Shown here: positions 11,788 through 22,300 of the stretch, in pieces
Numbering within the stretch: the stretch's first letter is position 1
Layout: each line of letters begins with the position of its first letter
NCBI RefSeq assembly: GCF_030272615.1
Contig: NC_081415.1
Span: 628,595,240 to 628,659,239, forward strand
Length of the DNA stretch: 64,000 nucleotides
Source of the DNA: Cryptomeria japonica
Lineage: Eukaryota; Streptophyta; Pinopsida; Cupressales; Cupressaceae
Direction of reading: 5' to 3'
Made by a program: the position numbers and the translations under genes
The notes under the pieces: model-generated
The model's database searches: none
What the model was told of the DNA's origin: nothing
The model's input: the letters and a program-made list of their open reading frames with translations, nothing else

Positions 11788-12768
11788 TTATCTTTTCCTT
11801 TCAGACGGTCCTTTATTGTTTGCCATTGAATTCTTGCTTCTACAAAATTTTGCAATATGTCCAATCTTGTTACAAGCATAACGAGTCACATTATTCTTTT
11901 GAATAGCCTTTCCATATCCTATGTCGGTTTGTATTCTGCATTGATTAGATAAGTGCCCAAATATTCCATAGACATAACATCTTACATTCATTTTGCAGTT
12001 TTCTGAATTGTGACCAACTTTGTTGCATTTGGAACATTGACCGGCGGGTGCATTAATGTTCTGATTGATTCTAGATCTACACTGATTTTCTCTATGACCA
12101 TAATTGTTATAGTTAAAGAATTTCCCATTTAATTTGTAAGCATTAGGTTGTCTTACTGGTTTATTGTGATCTTGATTGTTTGCAGTACCAAAAATTTCAC
12201 CAACTTCAAATCAAAGTCCATTAGTATCTCCATTAGGTTTTTTACTTTTCAGCATATCATCAATTTCTTTTGAACTTTTCTTGAATTTCTCTTTATGTTG
12301 ATTTGCAGTAGCCAACTCATTTTCCAAAATTCCCATCTATCTCATAAGTTTAGTTTTATCATGTTGCATGTGAATCAGATCTGTGTTCAAAATATCATTC
12401 TCATGATTGAGTCTTAGATTTTCATTACCAGCATCATTTAGTCTCCTAGTCAAGTCATCTTTATTCTTCATTCTATCTTCAATGTCTTTACAAAATCTCA
12501 TAGTCATATCTTGCATTTCGTTCCTCATAGTCATGTTTTCTTGCCTCAATTTGTTCACAAGCTCATTAAGAGTTTCTTTTTCATCATTGTCATTCTGCAT
12601 CATCTCATGAAGGTCTTTTCTTTTATTTCTACCAATAGTAATATTCTCCTGAAGTCCTTGAATGAATTATTGTGTAGTCCTCAGATCATCTTCAAGTTTG
12701 ATATTTTTCAACTTCTTTGAATCATAGTCTACAAGAGCTCCTTTGAATTGCTTTCTTAAGTTCTCCAT
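11788..12768 (-). pseudogene. Element B ORF1: coiled-coil protein with four zinc knuckles
   Basis: The likely start is the Met at 12768 (MENLRKQFKGALVDYD), about 57 bp after the PBS. The N-terminal half is a long charged coiled coil (LNELVNKLRQENMTMRNEM ... LNHENDILNTDL). The C-terminal half has four CCHC-type knuckles: FFNYNNYGHRENQC (first Cys positions lost), CSKCNKVGHNSENC (intact), CYVYGIFGHLSNQC (second Cys to Tyr) and YACNKIGHIAKFC (first Cys lost). Several in-frame stops break it, for example near 12665, 12337 and 12210. CCHC knuckles bind nucleic acid in retroelement Gag, so a nucleocapsid-like role is inferred. ORF1 of element F has the same order of parts. Confidence 0.8.
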
Positions 12769-12824
12769 CTGTATCGGTGTCAGAATCTTCCTCAAGCTAT
12801 TAGGCTTTTGAAAATAGAGGACAA

Positions 12825-12837
12825 GGCTCTGATACCA
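12825..12837 (-). promoter_or_regulatory. Element B primer binding site
   Basis: Minus-strand TGGTATCAGAGCC lies two bases inside the right-hand LTR. It matches the 3' end complement of plant initiator-Met tRNA, and it fixes the right-hand LTR as the 5' LTR. Confidence 0.92.
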
Positions 12838-12839
12838 AT

Positions 12840-13653
12840 TGTTAGGATTAAAATGATAGTCCCAAAGATACTGAGAGGGGGGGGGGGGTGAATCAATATC
12901 TAACCAATTTACAGATTCTTTAACCTTATTAAGTATTTTGCATTCCAAAACAGTGTACCGGTAAATAAGAATTAATGCAGTAAACAAGAACAATAATGAC
13001 AACATAGAAAACACACCATAACACAAGATGTCTAATGAGGAAACCCAGTGTGGGAAAAACTTCAGTGGGATTTGTGACCCACAATATTCACTCACTCGCC
13101 AATGAATAAATATTACTTACAAAGAGGGGCCCACACATGTAGGAAGGCTGACTGCCTAAAGCTCACTGCTCAATCACAAGATATAAGTCTCATTGACTTA
13201 CAAAATGGATTATGAAAATCCAATACAATGTACTGCTTCAAATCAGCATCAACTATGCCAGGTTTAGTACCGGTTTAAACTCATACTATAACCATAAACC
13301 TTATACAAAATCTGCCCTTATTATTCACTCATTCTTATCTCCTATTCCATCCTCTATCATTTATATATTCTATCAAAATGATTTACAAGATCTCATACAT
13401 ATATGAGTCTATTACAATATGCCATGTCGGCTCTACAAAAAGATATTTTCAATTAAATACAATAAACAAAAGTTTATTCCTGTCGGTTGGAGTGCCGATA
13501 TGTATTGTTTCCTCTGTCGGTGAAGTGTTCACTGGTGTTGGTACCTTCCGGTGTCTTTACCAGATGAAATGCCAGGTGGTTGCCTGAATGTTTTCGTTAG
13601 GTTGCCATCAATGACAACACCATCATTTCTCACTAGAGTGTAGAATGCCAACA
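12840..13653 (-). repeat. Element B 5' LTR
   Basis: 814 bp, collinear with 7029-7835. It starts TGTTAGGATTAAAATG (after a PBS in inverse orientation) and ends AATGCCAACA. The G tract at about 12880-12890 is longer than in the other LTR. Confidence 0.9.
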
Positions 13654-13658
13654 ATGTT

Positions 13659-13853
13659 GTCATTGATGTCAATAATAACCAGTAATGGAGTTGTATTTCA
13701 AGCTGGTAGTGATGTTGTTATGCAACCAGTAGTAGAGAGGTGAAGGCAACCAAAATTGTTATGAAAGTAGTGATCAACTGGTAACCTCAACCAATGGAGC
13801 TTGGTGAATCTGTTATGTTGATCTATGATCAAATGATGATCAGAGATGGAGAT
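13659..13853 (+). repeat. Copia E 5' LTR, remaining segment
   Basis: GTCATTGATGTCAATAATAACC onward is collinear with E's 3' LTR from about 45092. The match stops at GGAGAT (13848-13853), where gag sequence begins. A deletion has therefore removed the rest of the LTR, the PBS and the gag N-terminus. Confidence 0.85.
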
Positions 13854-14466
13854 CAAAAGTGTTGGTGGTACAGTGGAGGATACCATAGTGGTTAGCAAGG
13901 TGTTGAGAACCCTTCTACTAGTCTATGCTATCCGAGTTGCAACCATTCAGGAACTCAAGTCTATTGATAAATAAAAGGTAACTCTCGACTCCATCATTGG
14001 TAAATTAACTACATTTGAATTAAATGGTTTTGAAGGAAGTGTTCAGATATTGGATTTTGCATTTAGTGAATCAGTTTCAAATCTACTAGTAAGGAAAATC
14101 AGAGAAGCTAGTTACAGTCATGAGTCTAGATCCAGTAGAGAGGTTGATGATGAAGACAATCTGATTGAGCTTGAAGCATTATTGGCCAAGCGGTTACCCA
14201 TAGGTACCGGTAAGTACAGAGGTAAATTACCTTTGAAGTGTTTTTCATGTAACTAGATTGGACATATTGTTGCTAACTGTCCAAATAGAGATAAGGAGTA
14301 GAAACATGAGAAGATCAAGAAGTATAAAGGCAAAGGTAAAAGAGATTGTCTCATTGCAGTAAATGGAGGAATTATAGACAATGAATCTGAAGAAGATTCC
14401 AATGAGGACATTGTATTTGTTGCCATTAAAGAAGAGACATCATATCAAAAGGCATTAGTCTCTCAC
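13854..14466 (+). pseudogene. Copia E gag, C-terminal part
   Basis: This is the C-terminal half of a Copia Gag, the capsid and nucleocapsid protein. Readable blocks include SKVLRTLL, IRVATIQELKSID, LDSIIGKLTTFELNGFEG and YRGKLPLKCFSCN, followed by a CCHC knuckle (CFSCN-stop-IGHIVANC, about 14239-14280). It continues into an acidic tail up to the protease. The same blocks occur in Copia C at 37990-38400. The N-terminus is deleted. Stops include one near 13972 and a TAG inside the knuckle (14254-14256) at the same codon as in Copia C. Confidence 0.85.
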
Positions 14467-14943
14467 ATGGATAGTTATGATGATTGGATTATAGATAGTG
14501 GTTGTTCACACCACATGACTGGTGACCGGAGTAAGTTTCTTACTTTGAGAAAGTTTGATGGAGGTATTGTGAGATTTGGGAATGACTCACCCTGCAAGGT
14601 AAAAGGAAAGGGAACCATCTTTTTGAATGGTAAAAGTAGTGCAGATGATGTCTATTGGGTTGAAGGACTGAAACACAACCTTTTGAGTATTTCTCAACTC
14701 AATGACAAAGGTTATCCACTAGAATTCAAGAATGGGATGTGCAAAATTTATGGAAGCAAAGGCAAACTGATTGCAATTAGCAAGCAGACAAAAGGTAACT
14801 TGTTTCATTTAAGTTCTAAAGTCAACAATTGTTTAATTTCAAAAGTAGAAGATAGTTGGCTTTGGAATCGAAGATTCTGTCATGTAAATTTTGACAACAT
14901 TGTAAAAGTCAGTAAGTCCAAATCTATAAGAGATTTTCCTTAG
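14467..14943 (+). pseudogene. Copia E protease and GAG-pre-integrase region
   Basis: The aspartic protease active site is readable as WIIDSGCSHHMTGD (about 14482-14525), with an intact DSG triad motif. The open frame continues through FGNDSPCKVKGKGTIFLNG, VYWVEGLKHNLLSISQL and LEFKNGMCKIYG into the pre-integrase segment (WLWNRRFCHVNFDNIVK). In the family, the protease cleaves the polyprotein and the pre-integrase segment leads into the integrase zinc finger. The frame ends at a stop at 14941-14943. Confidence 0.9.
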
Positions 14944-15940
14944 TCGAACAAACTGGTGAATTCTCTGTGTAAGGAATGTCAACTTTCAAGAGAAAATATT
15001 TCTCAGTAGAACATTTTCTAGATTTAGTTCATACCGACCTTTGTGGACCAATAAGGACTAGGAGTATTCAAGGTGATCAATATTTCATGATTTTTACTGA
15101 TGATTGCTCAAGAATGATGCGAGTCACATTCTTGAAGAACAAAACATAATCCTTTAGAAAGTTTAAGGCATTTAGAGCCTTAGTTGAAAAATAAAGTGGT
15201 AAGAAGATAAAGTGCTTAAGGACTGATCAAGGTGGTGAATTTACTTCAGAACAATTCACTAGATATTGTGAAGAAAATGGAATTAAGAGGCAACTTTCTA
15301 CACCGAGGACACCACAACAAAATGGTATTGTAGAAAGGAACAACCGGTCAGTTGATGAAGCTGCTAGGACTATGCTAATACAAGGATGTGTAGCCAAGAC
15401 ATTCTGGAGAGAAGAACAACTGTCTACACAATGAACTGAATACTAGTTAAAAGAGGTAAGGATAAAACTCCTTATGAATACTGGTATGGTAGATCACCTA
15501 ATGCCAGTCACTTTAAGATTTTTGGTAGCATATGTTTTATCAAAAGAGGTGACTATGTTGGTAAGTTTGATGCTAAGAGTGATGAAGGCATATTTCTTGG
15601 TTACTCCACCAAGAGGAAAGCCTAAAAATGTTACAACAACTGGACAAAGAAGATCATTGAAAGTGCTAATGTCCGAGTGGATGAGTTTCTTGAAGACTTA
15701 GGAGAAATCAGTAAGGAGAAGGAGGAAGATAAACCTTACATTCTAATTTTGGAACCAAAACCAGTGAAGCCAGAAGTTGGTGAAATGAATACTACAACAC
15801 CAATTCAACCGGAACAGGTAGATTCTGCAGAAGGTGAAGAAAGTGAAGAAGAAGAACTTGATGATCACGATCATGTTATTCCAAGGTATGTTAGACTTAA
15901 TAATAATCCTGATTAAATTATTGGAGATAAAGATGCTAGT
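14944..15940 (+). pseudogene. Copia E integrase, frameshifted
   Basis: The integrase core is readable across frames. The first acidic residue is in LVHTDLCGP (about 15023-15050), the second in RTDQGGEFTS (about 15220-15245), and the Glu is in NGIVERNN (about 15320-15345), so all three catalytic acids can be seen. Stops occur at KT-stop-SFRKF and VEK-stop-SGKK. The frame breaks around 15415 and 15475. The C-terminal region (PYEYW, FLGYS-like) is scrambled, then a readable acidic linker (EGEESEEEELDDHDH, about 15830-15870) leads to the RT. It is non-functional. Confidence 0.85.
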
Positions 15941-17074
15941 GTGTTAACCAGAAGAAGAATAAGAGAGAATTCTTGTATGATCTCCACTATTAAGCTTAGA
16001 ACAACAAAGGAATATTTTGGAGATGATCATTGGATTAAATCTATGGAAGAAGAACTTGAACAGATTGAGAAGAACAATACCTGGACACTAGTACCCAGAC
16101 TAGAGAACAAAAATGTAATAGGTACAAAATGGGTATTCAGGAATAATCTGAATGAAGATGGAGTAGTGGTCAGAAATAAAGCCAGACTGGTATGCAAAGG
16201 ATATGCACAAGAAGAAGGTGAAGACTATGGTGAGACATTTGCACCAGTTGCAAGATTGGAAGGGGTTAGGACTCTACTTGCATTTGCAGCATACAGAGGA
16301 TTCAAAGTATACCAGATGGATGTGAAGTCAACATTCCTAAATGGAATATTGGAAGAGGAAGTCTACATTGAACAACCAGATGGTTATGCTTGAACTATAG
16401 AAAAAGACATGGTGTGCAAATTACATAAGGTATTATATGGACTAAAGCAAGCACCAAGAGCATGGTATGAAATATTGCACTCACACTTGGTGAAGATAGA
16501 TTTTTAGAGAACTAGTGAAGACAACAACATATAACTCAAGTCAGAAGAAGATAAGATACTGTTATGCAAAGTATTTGTGGATGATATCATTTTTGGAGGA
16601 AATGATGACATGTGCCATGGTTTTAATGATGAGGTGAATTTATTTTTTGAGATGTCACTGGTACGTGAAATAAAATTCTTCATAGGTCTACAAATCCAAT
16701 AGATGAAAGATGGTGTTTTCATCACACAATCCAAATATGTGAAAGACGTATTGAAGACATTTGGAATGGGAGACTGTAAACCAGTTGGAACACCAATGGT
16801 TATAGGCTATAAATTGTCTAAGGAGGATGATTCTGCATTAGTGGATGAAAAGGAGCACATGTCAATGATAGGTAAACTACATTATGTTGTCCACAACAGA
16901 CCGAGCATTGCTCATGTAGTAGGATTAGTTGCCAGATTTCAAAAAAGCCCAAAGGAGACACACATGGTAGCAACTAAAAGAATTTTTAGATATTTGAAAG
17001 GCACAATTGACTATAGATTATGCTATCCATATGTAGGTAACTTTGATTTGAAAGTCTATACAGGTGCAAACTAG
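15941..17074 (+). pseudogene. Copia E reverse transcriptase
   Basis: A Copia RT. It opens with [20 protein letters not shown] and [10 protein letters not shown], then [40 protein letters not shown] and [13 protein letters not shown]. The catalytic VFVDDIIFGG lies at about 16569-16600, followed by GLQIQ-stop-MKDGVFITQSKYV and GKLHYVVHNRPSI. Stops fall near 16392, 16507, 16533 and 16699, the last where Gln is expected. The aspartates of the YxDD-type box are preserved. It matches Copia C closely at the protein level, but is more decayed. Confidence 0.92.
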
Positions 17075-17527
17075 GCAGGAAATATTGATGACATGAAGAG
17101 TACAATCGGAGGAGCTTTCTTTCTTGGAGGAAGGCTAGTATCTTGGAGTAGAAAGAAATAAAGTTGTATATCACAGTCAACTACAGAAGCTGAATATGTT
17201 GCAGTGTATATAAATTGCACCCAAGAAATCTGGATGAAACACATTCTAGAAGGTTTCAAGTTGAAAATTTTAGAACTGATAAGGATTTTCTGTGATAACA
17301 CTAGTGCAATAAATATTTCTAAGAACCCAGTGTCACATGCTAGGACAAAGCATATTGAGTTGAAGTATCATTTCTTGAGAAAAAAAGTGCAAAGTAAAGA
17401 TGTGTCATTAGAGCATGTATCTACCAAGGAACAACTAGCAAATATCTTTACTAAACCTTTAACTAAGGCTACTTTTGAGTATCTTAGAGGTAAGTTAGGG
17501 GTTGTAACCCTACATGAGGTCAATTAA
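17075..17527 (+). pseudogene. Copia E RNase H and C-terminus
   Basis: This continues the RT into the Copia RNase H: GGAFFLGGRLVSWSRKK, then QSTTEAEYVAVYINCTQEIW, IFCDNTSAINISKNPV, RTKHIELKYHFLR, STKEQLANIFTKPL and YLRGKLG. The polyprotein ends LHEVN before TAA at 17525-17527, matching LQEVN at the end of Copia C. One stop replaces Trp in YTGANWAG (17072-17074) and another replaces Gln in SRKKQSC. Confidence 0.92.
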
Positions 17528-17593
17528 GCCAATGTGGAGGACATCAGTCCCAAAGCTTATTGAAAATATTGAAGTAGGATTGGTGTAGAGTGG

Positions 17594-17697
17594 AGCTACT
17601 CCACGAGGGGAGCAAATAGTTGAAGATTGGTGAAGCATGGAATGGTTTACTAGCTAATATCAGTATTCATTTTGGCATTATTGTCAAAGGGGGAGAA
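17594..17697 (+). promoter_or_regulatory. Copia E post-pol module
   Basis: AGCTACTCCACGAGGGGAGC (about 17594-17613) can form a short stem. It is followed by TTTGGCATTATTGTCAAAGG and GGGAGAAG (17671-17698), a second PPT-like tract. Copia C has the same pair (41727-41809). Confidence 0.6.
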
Positions 17698-17814
17698 GAA
17701 CGAGAGAAGAAATGGAGAAGAACTATACATGATGTTACTAGGTGAAGACATGGAGACACAGTTGAAGGAGAGTACATGGAAAAATGTAAACCAGAATTCC
17801 TATACCTATGTATG

Positions 17815-18905
17815 TGTTAGGTCCCGAGAAGGAAAACTGAGAGGGGGAGTGAATCAATTGTGAACTAGTTGTCAATAAATTGTAATCCAAATGCAAATTA
17901 TTCCAACTTAAACTTAATGTCGGTAAACCAAACTTAAGTGTCGGTAAAAAATATTAATAGTTATAGCAGTACCAGTTTAACTTAATGCATAAAAAATAAA
18001 GAGAAACAACATCCACAACATATAACACAAATATTTTGCGTGGAAACCCTGTAAGGGAAAAAACATGATGGGAAACCTTACCCACAATCAGATGATACTA
18101 CTACAGATAGTATGTGTATACAAATGGGGTCTACACATGTATAAAGGCCAACTGCCTAGAGCTCACTGCTCAATCACAAAATAGGAGTCACACTGACTAC
18201 ACAATTGGATGGTTAAATCCAATGATAATGTACCGCTCAAAATAGCATCTCCAAAGTTGGATTCAGTACCAGTTAAGCTCTGATCATGAGTGTCAAAACA
18301 CCTTCATAATCTTTCTTCAACCTTCAAATAATGTCTGTGTGATTCGTACAAGGATCTACTTATTTTCGCTCTTGAATATTCGAATACACTCATACCATAA
18401 CCATATCCCCGATCTTCAATAAGATCTTACAATCATATATACAAAACCTAAGACCAAATGTATAGGTCGGCTCACTAAAGATATTGCAATTAAATCAATT
18501 ATAAATAAGTCTTGATGTGATATAACATGTCATCTCAATACATTTACCACAATAACCAATCAATAAACAATCTCCATAACATGTCATGTTGATCTGGAGT
18601 ACTGGTCCATAACCTAGACCTATCTGCCAGTAAAGGCAAATCTGTCAATCCAATTAGACCAATAAGCAAAAAACCAAATCCAAACTTCCAATCCATGTCT
18701 TCGACATAACCAAATGATCTCCAGATGATAACAAGTCATCATTGCCATCGGTGAACAATATAACCTGCTGGTGAAAACATACAGGTGGCTGTACATAAGC
18801 CACTAACCATACCAATGAACATAATGTAAACCTCCAAGAAGACAAGTGTTGACATCAATGACAAAACCAATGCAACACATGATGAAGTCATCCATAATAT
18901 CAACA
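17815..18905 (-). repeat. Copia D 3' LTR
   Basis: 1091 bp from TGTTAGGTCCCGAGAAGG to ATATCAACA, collinear with 43934-44989. It carries the GTGGAAACCCTGTAAGGGAA version of the shared LTR block near 18038. Confidence 0.9.
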
Positions 18906-18919
18906 ATCTTCCCCTTTGG
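18906..18919 (-). promoter_or_regulatory. Copia D polypurine tract
   Basis: Minus-strand CCAAAGGGGAAGAT directly precedes the LTR start. The second PPT-like tract (GTCAAAGGGGGAG, 19088-19100) and the CTCAGGGGGAGTAG hairpin motif (about 19148-19169) lie just upstream on that strand. Confidence 0.85.
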
Positions 18920-19238
18920 CATTGATGGCAACACTAGATGGAAAAACATCTAAGTGCCAAAAACAATAAACCAATCAATCTCCCAAAGATAGATTGATAC
19001 AAAGTTTGTTACAAAACCAAAACTAAAATACATATATCCAAAGAGTATATATCTCTCCCTCAATGTATAATGTTTTTCCTTAGATATCTCTCCCCCTTTG
19101 ACATCAAATGCCAAAGCAGTTAAGAAACAAAACATAACATTTTGTCAACTACTCCCCCTGAGAAGTAGCTCTCCTCCATCAAAGCTGGAAAAAGATTTTT
19201 CTGTTAGTCCCTGCTGGTTTGATGCCAATATTCAACAT
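18920..19238 (-). other. Copia D 3' untranslated segment
   Basis: Between the pol stop and the PPT. It holds the two conserved motifs described for the PPT entry and no gene. Confidence 0.65.
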
Positions 19239-20027
19239 CTAAGTCTCTGCTGGTGGGGAAATTACCCCAACTTTCTCTCTGAGATATTCAAATGTTTCCT
19301 TAGGAAAAGGCTTTGTAAAGATATCTTCAATTTTCTCTTTAGTATTCACATAAACCAATTTCACTTCATTTGCTTCAACATTCTCTTTCAAAAAATTATA
19401 CTTAATAGAAACATGCTTTGTCTTAGAGTGAAATATTAGATTCTTTGATGTATCAATTGATGCTGAATTATCACAATAAATGATTATTGGTTCTTTGAAT
19501 TTTACCTTTATATCCTTCAACATTTTCTTAATCCATAATACCTGAGTACAATTAGTTGCTACTGCAACATATTTTGATTATGTTGTTGATAGTGATGTAC
19601 AAGTGTGCTTCTTGCTTATCCATGAAATTAGTTTGCTACCAAGAAAGAATGCATTTCCAGTGGTATTCTTTCTACCATCTACATCTCCTACCCAATTTGC
19701 ATTGGTGTATGCACATAAATCAAAATTTTCATCTTTAGGATACAATAAACCAAGATTTGTTGTGCCTTGTAGGTACCGGAAAATCCTTTTAATTGCTAAT
19801 TCATGATTTTCTTTAGGATTGATTTGAAATCTAGATACAATACATATTGCATTCATTATATTAGGTCTTGTTTGTGTTAAATACAGTAAACCTCCAATCA
19901 TATATTTGTACCTTGTCAAATTAATAGGAGCCGAATCATCTTTAAATGTCAATTTATCAGTTGTAGTCATAGGAGTACTTACCAGTTTGGAATTTTGCAT
20001 ACCAAATTTCTTCAAAAGTTCCTTCAA
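19239..20027 (-). pseudogene. Copia D RT C-terminus and RNase H
   Basis: Read on the minus strand: MKELLKKFGMQNSKLVSTPM, GGLLYLTQTRPNIM, AIKRIFRYLQGTTNLGLLYP, NANWVGDVDGRKNTTGNAFF, then IIIYCDNSASIDTSKN, KTKHVSIKYNFLKE and EDIFTKPFPKETFEYLREKVG. This is the connection and RNase H end of a Copia pol. The frame is broken between the halves near 19570 (STT-stop), where a family member would read through STTEAEYVA. It is more diverged from C and E than they are from each other, which supports a separate Copia family, as do the different LTR ends. Confidence 0.9.
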
Positions 20028-20825
20028 GTACTTTGTTTGACATATGAATATACCTTTATCTATTTGTAAGATCTACAAACCTAGAACATTTTTTTATCTC
20101 TCCAATCATAGACATTTCAAATTCTTTTTGCATCTGGTTAGCAAAGTCCTTACATAATCCATCTTCATCTCCAAAAATGATATCATCCACAAAGACTTCA
20201 ATAACCAAAATATTATCATTGGTGACTTTGTAATACAAATTGTTGTCAGCATTACCTTTTGTGTAACCAAGCTTCAAAATATATTTATCCAATCTAGCAT
20301 ACCAAGCTCTGGGAGCTTGCTTCAATCCATATAAAGCTTTCCTTAACCTGCAAACCATATCCTTATTGTCTGTCAAAGAAAATCCATCAGGTTGTTCAAC
20401 GTAAACTTCCTCCTCAAGATCTCCATTCAAAAATGCACATTTTACATCCATTTGATAAACTTTATAGTTCTTATAGGCTGTGAATGTCATAAATAGTCTA
20501 ACTGCCTCAATTTTGGCTACTAGTGCAAAGGTTTCATTATAAACAATTCCTTCTTTCTATGAATAACCTTTACAAACTAATCTTGCTTGTTCCTGATTAC
20601 TTCTCCATCTTCATTAAGTTTATTCCTATATAACCATTTAGTTCCAATTACATTTTTGTCTTTAGGTCGGGGAACCAATGTCCAAGTATTGTTCTTTTCA
20701 ATTTGTTCTAATTCATCTTCCATTGCTTTTATCCAATGTTCATCCTTACATGCTTCAATAACATATGCTAGTTCAATTTGAGAAATTAAACATACCTCTT
20801 CATTTGCCAATCTTCCTCTAGTCAT
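20028..20825 (-). pseudogene. Copia D reverse transcriptase
   Basis: RT on the minus strand: [20 protein letters not shown] and NVIGTKWLYRNKL (20577-20825), then a break near 20577. It continues [35 protein letters not shown] and the catalytic FVDDIIFGDE (about 20166-20197). The region between (RLVCKGY...ETFAP) is frameshifted. The catalytic aspartates remain, but the gene cannot make one protein. Confidence 0.9.
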
Positions 20826-21959
20826 AACACCTTGATTCTTGTTTCCAATTATCTAATTCTATGAATGATTCAATCTTACATACCTGGGTTTATTCTGATT
20901 AACATTCACATGTTGTTGTTCTTTAGTCTTTGTTGATTTTTCTGATGATGCCGGTGTGACTGGGTCTTCATTCTATACCAGTGCAATTTGTGCTGGTTCA
21001 TCTACAATCATTTCAACTACTAGTTCTACAGATCTTGAATCTCCTCTAAAGTGTTCATCTATCTTCACATTAGTACTCTCAATGATTTTCTGTTATGTTT
21101 AATTAAAACATCTATATGCCTTGCTTTTAGATGAATAACCAAGAAATATTCCTTCATCACTTCTAGGATCAAACTTGCCAATATACTCTTCTCTTCTAAT
21201 ATAACATTTTCTTCCAAATATTCTGAAATACTTAAGAGTAGGAATATGACCAAACCATAGTTCATAAGGGGTCTAACCGGTTTCACTTTTGATGTGAATT
21301 CTGTTGAAAGTATAAACCATTGTATTCACTACTTCTCTCCAGTACACATGAGGTAGATTTGCTTCCATTAACATGGTTCTTGCTGCATCCAGAATAGTTT
21401 TGTTCTTCCTTTCCACAACTCCATTTTGTTGGGGTGTCTAGGGTGCTGATAGTTGTCTTTTGATTCCATTCACTTCACAAAATGAATTAAATTCTCTTGA
21501 TGTAAATTCTCCTCCTTGATCTGATCTCAAACATTTGATTTTCTTGCCAGTTTCATTCTCTACCATTGCCTTGAATATCTTGAATCTTCCAAAAGCTTCT
21601 AATTTCTGCTTGAGAAAAGTAATCGAACACATTCTAGAATAATCATCAATTAATAGCATAAAGTATCTATCTCCTTGTAGACATCTTGTTCTTCCTGGAC
21701 CACACATATTAGTATGAATTAAATCAAGAATATTATTGGACTTCTCAGTAATGCTCTTAAATGTTGTTCTAATTTGCTTTCCCATTTGACATTCCTTACA
21801 TACCGGATTATGAGGTTTCGCAATCTTAGGTAAATCCCTTACTACCTTAGTTGAACAGATCTTTACAATGCAATCAAAATTCATATGACAAATTCTTTTA
21901 TGCCATAACCAACTTTCATCAATGTTTGCAATCAAACATGTTTTATCACTAGTATTCAA
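20826..21959 (-). pseudogene. Copia D integrase and linker
   Basis: Integrase on the minus strand. 21438-21959 is open, with WLWHKRICHMNFDCIVK, the zinc-binding CKECQMGKQ, and the core LIHTNMCGP (first catalytic Asp now Asn), RSDQGGEFTS and, after a stop replacing Trp in SAPWTPQQNG, NGVVERKNK. The C-terminal part (TPYELWFGHIPTLKYFRIFG and DEGIFLGYSSKSKAYRCFN) is readable with stops to about 21065. A low-complexity linker follows to 20826. Confidence 0.88.
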
Positions 21960-22300
21960 GTGAAAGATATTACCTTTATTCTAATTACAAGTTGCAATCT
22001 CCAATCCAGTTCTATTTATGATTTTGCATTTCCCATTCTTGAATTGTAACTAAAATCCTTTTACAACTAACTGACCAACACTGAAAAGATTATGCTTTAA
22101 ACCTTCTACATAATAAACATTGTTAGTATTGTGCTTACCATCCAAACATATAGTTCCTTTTCATTTGATTAAACAAGCTTTATCATCTCCAAACCTTACT
22201 AGACCTTCATGAATTTCTTGAAAAGATAAGAATTTGCTTTTATCACTAGTCATATGATGCAAGCATCCAAAATCTATAATCCATTCATCTTTTTCTTCAA
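21960..22300 (-). pseudogene. Copia D protease region
   Basis: The protease site reads WIIDFGCLHHMTSD on the minus strand (about 22245-22285). The catalytic DSG has become DFG by a C-to-T change. It is followed by FGDDKACLIK, a stop, then YYVEGLKHNLFSVGQL and LQFKNGKCKI up to the integrase zinc finger. Stops fall near 22161, 22050 and 21980. Confidence 0.85.

Larger units (their letters stand above)
7029..13653 (-). mobile_element. Element B: pol-less LTR retrotransposon
   Basis: A complete 6.6-kb LTR element on the minus strand. Its LTRs (7029-7835 and 12840-13653) are collinear. An initiator-Met PBS adjoins the right LTR, and a PPT-like tract adjoins the left LTR. Target duplications are GTGTT (7024-7028) and ATGTT (13654-13658). 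The uninterrupted E LTR at about 45086-45100 reads AAGTGTTGTCATTG, which confirms the join. Between the LTRs there is no RT, integrase or RNase H. There are two degenerate genes instead: a four-knuckle zinc-finger coiled-coil protein (ORF1) and a long protein (ORF2), both resembling those of element F. It is inferred to be non-autonomous. Confidence 0.9.
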
